Positions 6,059 to 6,672 of a stretch of DNA of 6,672 bases are shown in pieces. Origin of the DNA: Chloroflexota bacterium (GTDB lineage: Bacteria > Chloroflexota > Anaerolineae > 4572-78 > J111); NCBI GenBank assembly GCA_003695455.1, contig RFJF01000387.1, forward strand, positions 1 through 6,672, written 5' to 3'. The notes beneath the pieces are model-generated. The model ran no database searches, was not told the origin of the DNA, and saw only the letters and a list, made by a program, of their open reading frames with translations. The translations under genes were made by a program, and so were the position numbers. Positions within the stretch are counted from its first letter, which is position 1; every line of letters begins with the position of its first letter.

Positions 6059-6672
6059 TGATGAAAAAATACCCCAAAAATGGATGGCAACGGCTGTGGT
6101 GGGCGCTCAATCCGCGGCTGGTTCGGAACAAATCGTACCCGGACAAACCGGGGCCGCGCCAAAGTCTGGCGGTTCATCACGTAGATACCGGCTCGCACCA
6201 CGGGCCGGAGCGCGAACTGGCTGCGCTGGAACATGCGTTTGTGCTGGAATCTGACGGGATTCACATCACCCCGTTTCCGCGCCACGCCGATGTGCTGCTG
6301 GTGACCGGCCCGCTCACCGCCGCCATGCGCGGGCCGTTACTGCGGGCCTTTTATCTGATGCCGCAGCCGCGCAAAGTGGTGCCGGTTGGCCCGTGCGCCC
6401 AACGGCTGGCGCTGGCCCGGCGGCAGGGGTCGCCCACCTATTCAGCGCACGACCCGTACGCAGATTTTTACGACACACCGCCGGGACGGGCGCTGTTCGT
6501 CACCACAGAAGAATTGCGCGGCCAAATGCCGGCGCCAGCCCGGGTGGCAGAATCGGAAAGCAATGACCCCGCAGAAGACCTGTTTGCCGAAATCTGCGCC
6601 GCCACCCGCTACTTTCCGGAACTGGACACGCACGCGCTCACCCCGCAGGCTATCCGGCAGGTTCTGCGCTCG
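6058..6672 (+). CDS. hyfI: HyfI/HycG-like (NuoB-type) small subunit lacking most proximal-cluster cysteines, incomplete at the window end
   Basis: The frame runs open for 205 codons to the window edge. The start overlaps the large subunit's stop (TGATG); ATG 6061 in the same frame is an alternative. A basic, Trp-rich N-terminus (about 1-36) precedes a NuoB-like domain: V-D-T-G-S-H-H-G-P-E (42-51), F-P-R-H-A-D-V-L-L-V-T-G-P-L-T (75-89), and V-G-P-C-A (110-114). The P-R-H-A-D-x-L-L-x-T-G segment is very close to E. coli HycG, so homology is clear. In HycG/NuoB, four cysteines hold the [4Fe-4S] cluster nearest the active site. Here the first pair (C-x-x-C) is His47 and Pro50, the third is kept as Cys113, and the fourth (P-G-C-P-P-T-P) best aligns with D-T-H-A-L-T-P, placing His192 there. 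Cys113 to His192 spans 79 residues, against about 30 in HycG, so there is an insertion of about 45 residues. No ferredoxin gene separates it from the large subunit. Confidence 0.85.
   Translation, partial: MMKKYPKNGWQRLWWALNPRLVRNKSYPDKPGPRQSLAVHHVDTGSHHGPERELAALEHAFVLESDGIHITPFPRHADVLLVTGPLTAAMRGPLLRAFYLMPQPRKVVPVGPCAQRLALARRQGSPTYSAHDPYADFYDTPPGRALFVTTEELRGQMPAPARVAESESNDPAEDLFAEICAATRYFPELDTHALTPQAIRQVLRS

Noticed and set aside
6181..6400. A frameshift or sequencing error as the cause of the missing small-subunit cysteines
   Set aside because: Conserved residues flank both sides of each changed position in a single frame (V-D-T-G-S before, P-R-H-A-D after), so the changes are substitutions.
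1..6672. RNA genes, CRISPR array, insertion sequence, promoter or terminator
   Set aside because: No cloverleaf, regular direct repeats, inverted-repeat-bounded transposase or hairpin followed by T-run was found. Repeated CTGGCGCTG-like words simply reflect Leu-Ala codons in membrane proteins.

Overview
The window lies inside one tightly packed plus-strand operon and contains nothing else. It starts in the 3' end of one gene and stops inside another. The six genes encode, in order: the C-terminus of a NuoL/HyfB-type antiporter-like membrane subunit (3-317), a NuoH/HyfC-type membrane subunit (323-1264), an enlarged HyfE-type membrane subunit (1264-2250), an enlarged HyfF/NuoL/NuoN-type antiporter-like subunit (2254-4335), a HyfG/HycE/NuoCD-type 'hydrogenase large subunit' (4340-6058), and an incomplete HyfI/HycG/NuoB-type 'small subunit' (6058 to the window end). 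The order B-C-E-F-G-I is that of Escherichia coli hyf and of group 4 energy-converting hydrogenase and Ehr (energy-converting hydrogenase related) operons. No gene for a HyfH-like ferredoxin lies between the large and small subunits.

By family resemblance these proteins should form an L-shaped complex. The four membrane proteins would make an ion-translocating arm, and the large and small subunits a peripheral arm on the cytoplasmic side. The peripheral arm has lost the residues that bind cofactors. All four Ni-binding cysteines of the large subunit are replaced (Ala216 and His219 at the first motif, Ser566 and Ala569 at the second), so it is not a [NiFe] hydrogenase. This part is known for Ehr complexes. 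The small subunit has also lost three of the four cysteines that normally hold the proximal [4Fe-4S] cluster: the first pair is His47 and Pro50, the third (Cys113) is kept, and the fourth aligns with His192. As seen here, the complex keeps the ion-transport architecture but has no recognisable Ni or [4Fe-4S] site. This is the most interesting point in the window.

Further departures fit specialised divergence rather than decay, because all frames are open and junctions are coupled. HyfF carries a hydrophilic insertion of roughly 125 residues beside the transport helices. HyfE has an enlarged middle and has lost two conserved acidic residues. HyfC shows changes in the normally acidic segment after its signature motif.

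The organism is bacterial with moderately high GC. Gene style and this type of Ehr operon would suit an uncultured Chloroflexota (Anaerolineae-like) bacterium, but this is a guess from general impression. There are no RNA genes, mobile elements, CRISPR arrays, promoters or terminators that I can support, and no intergenic gap exceeds five bases.
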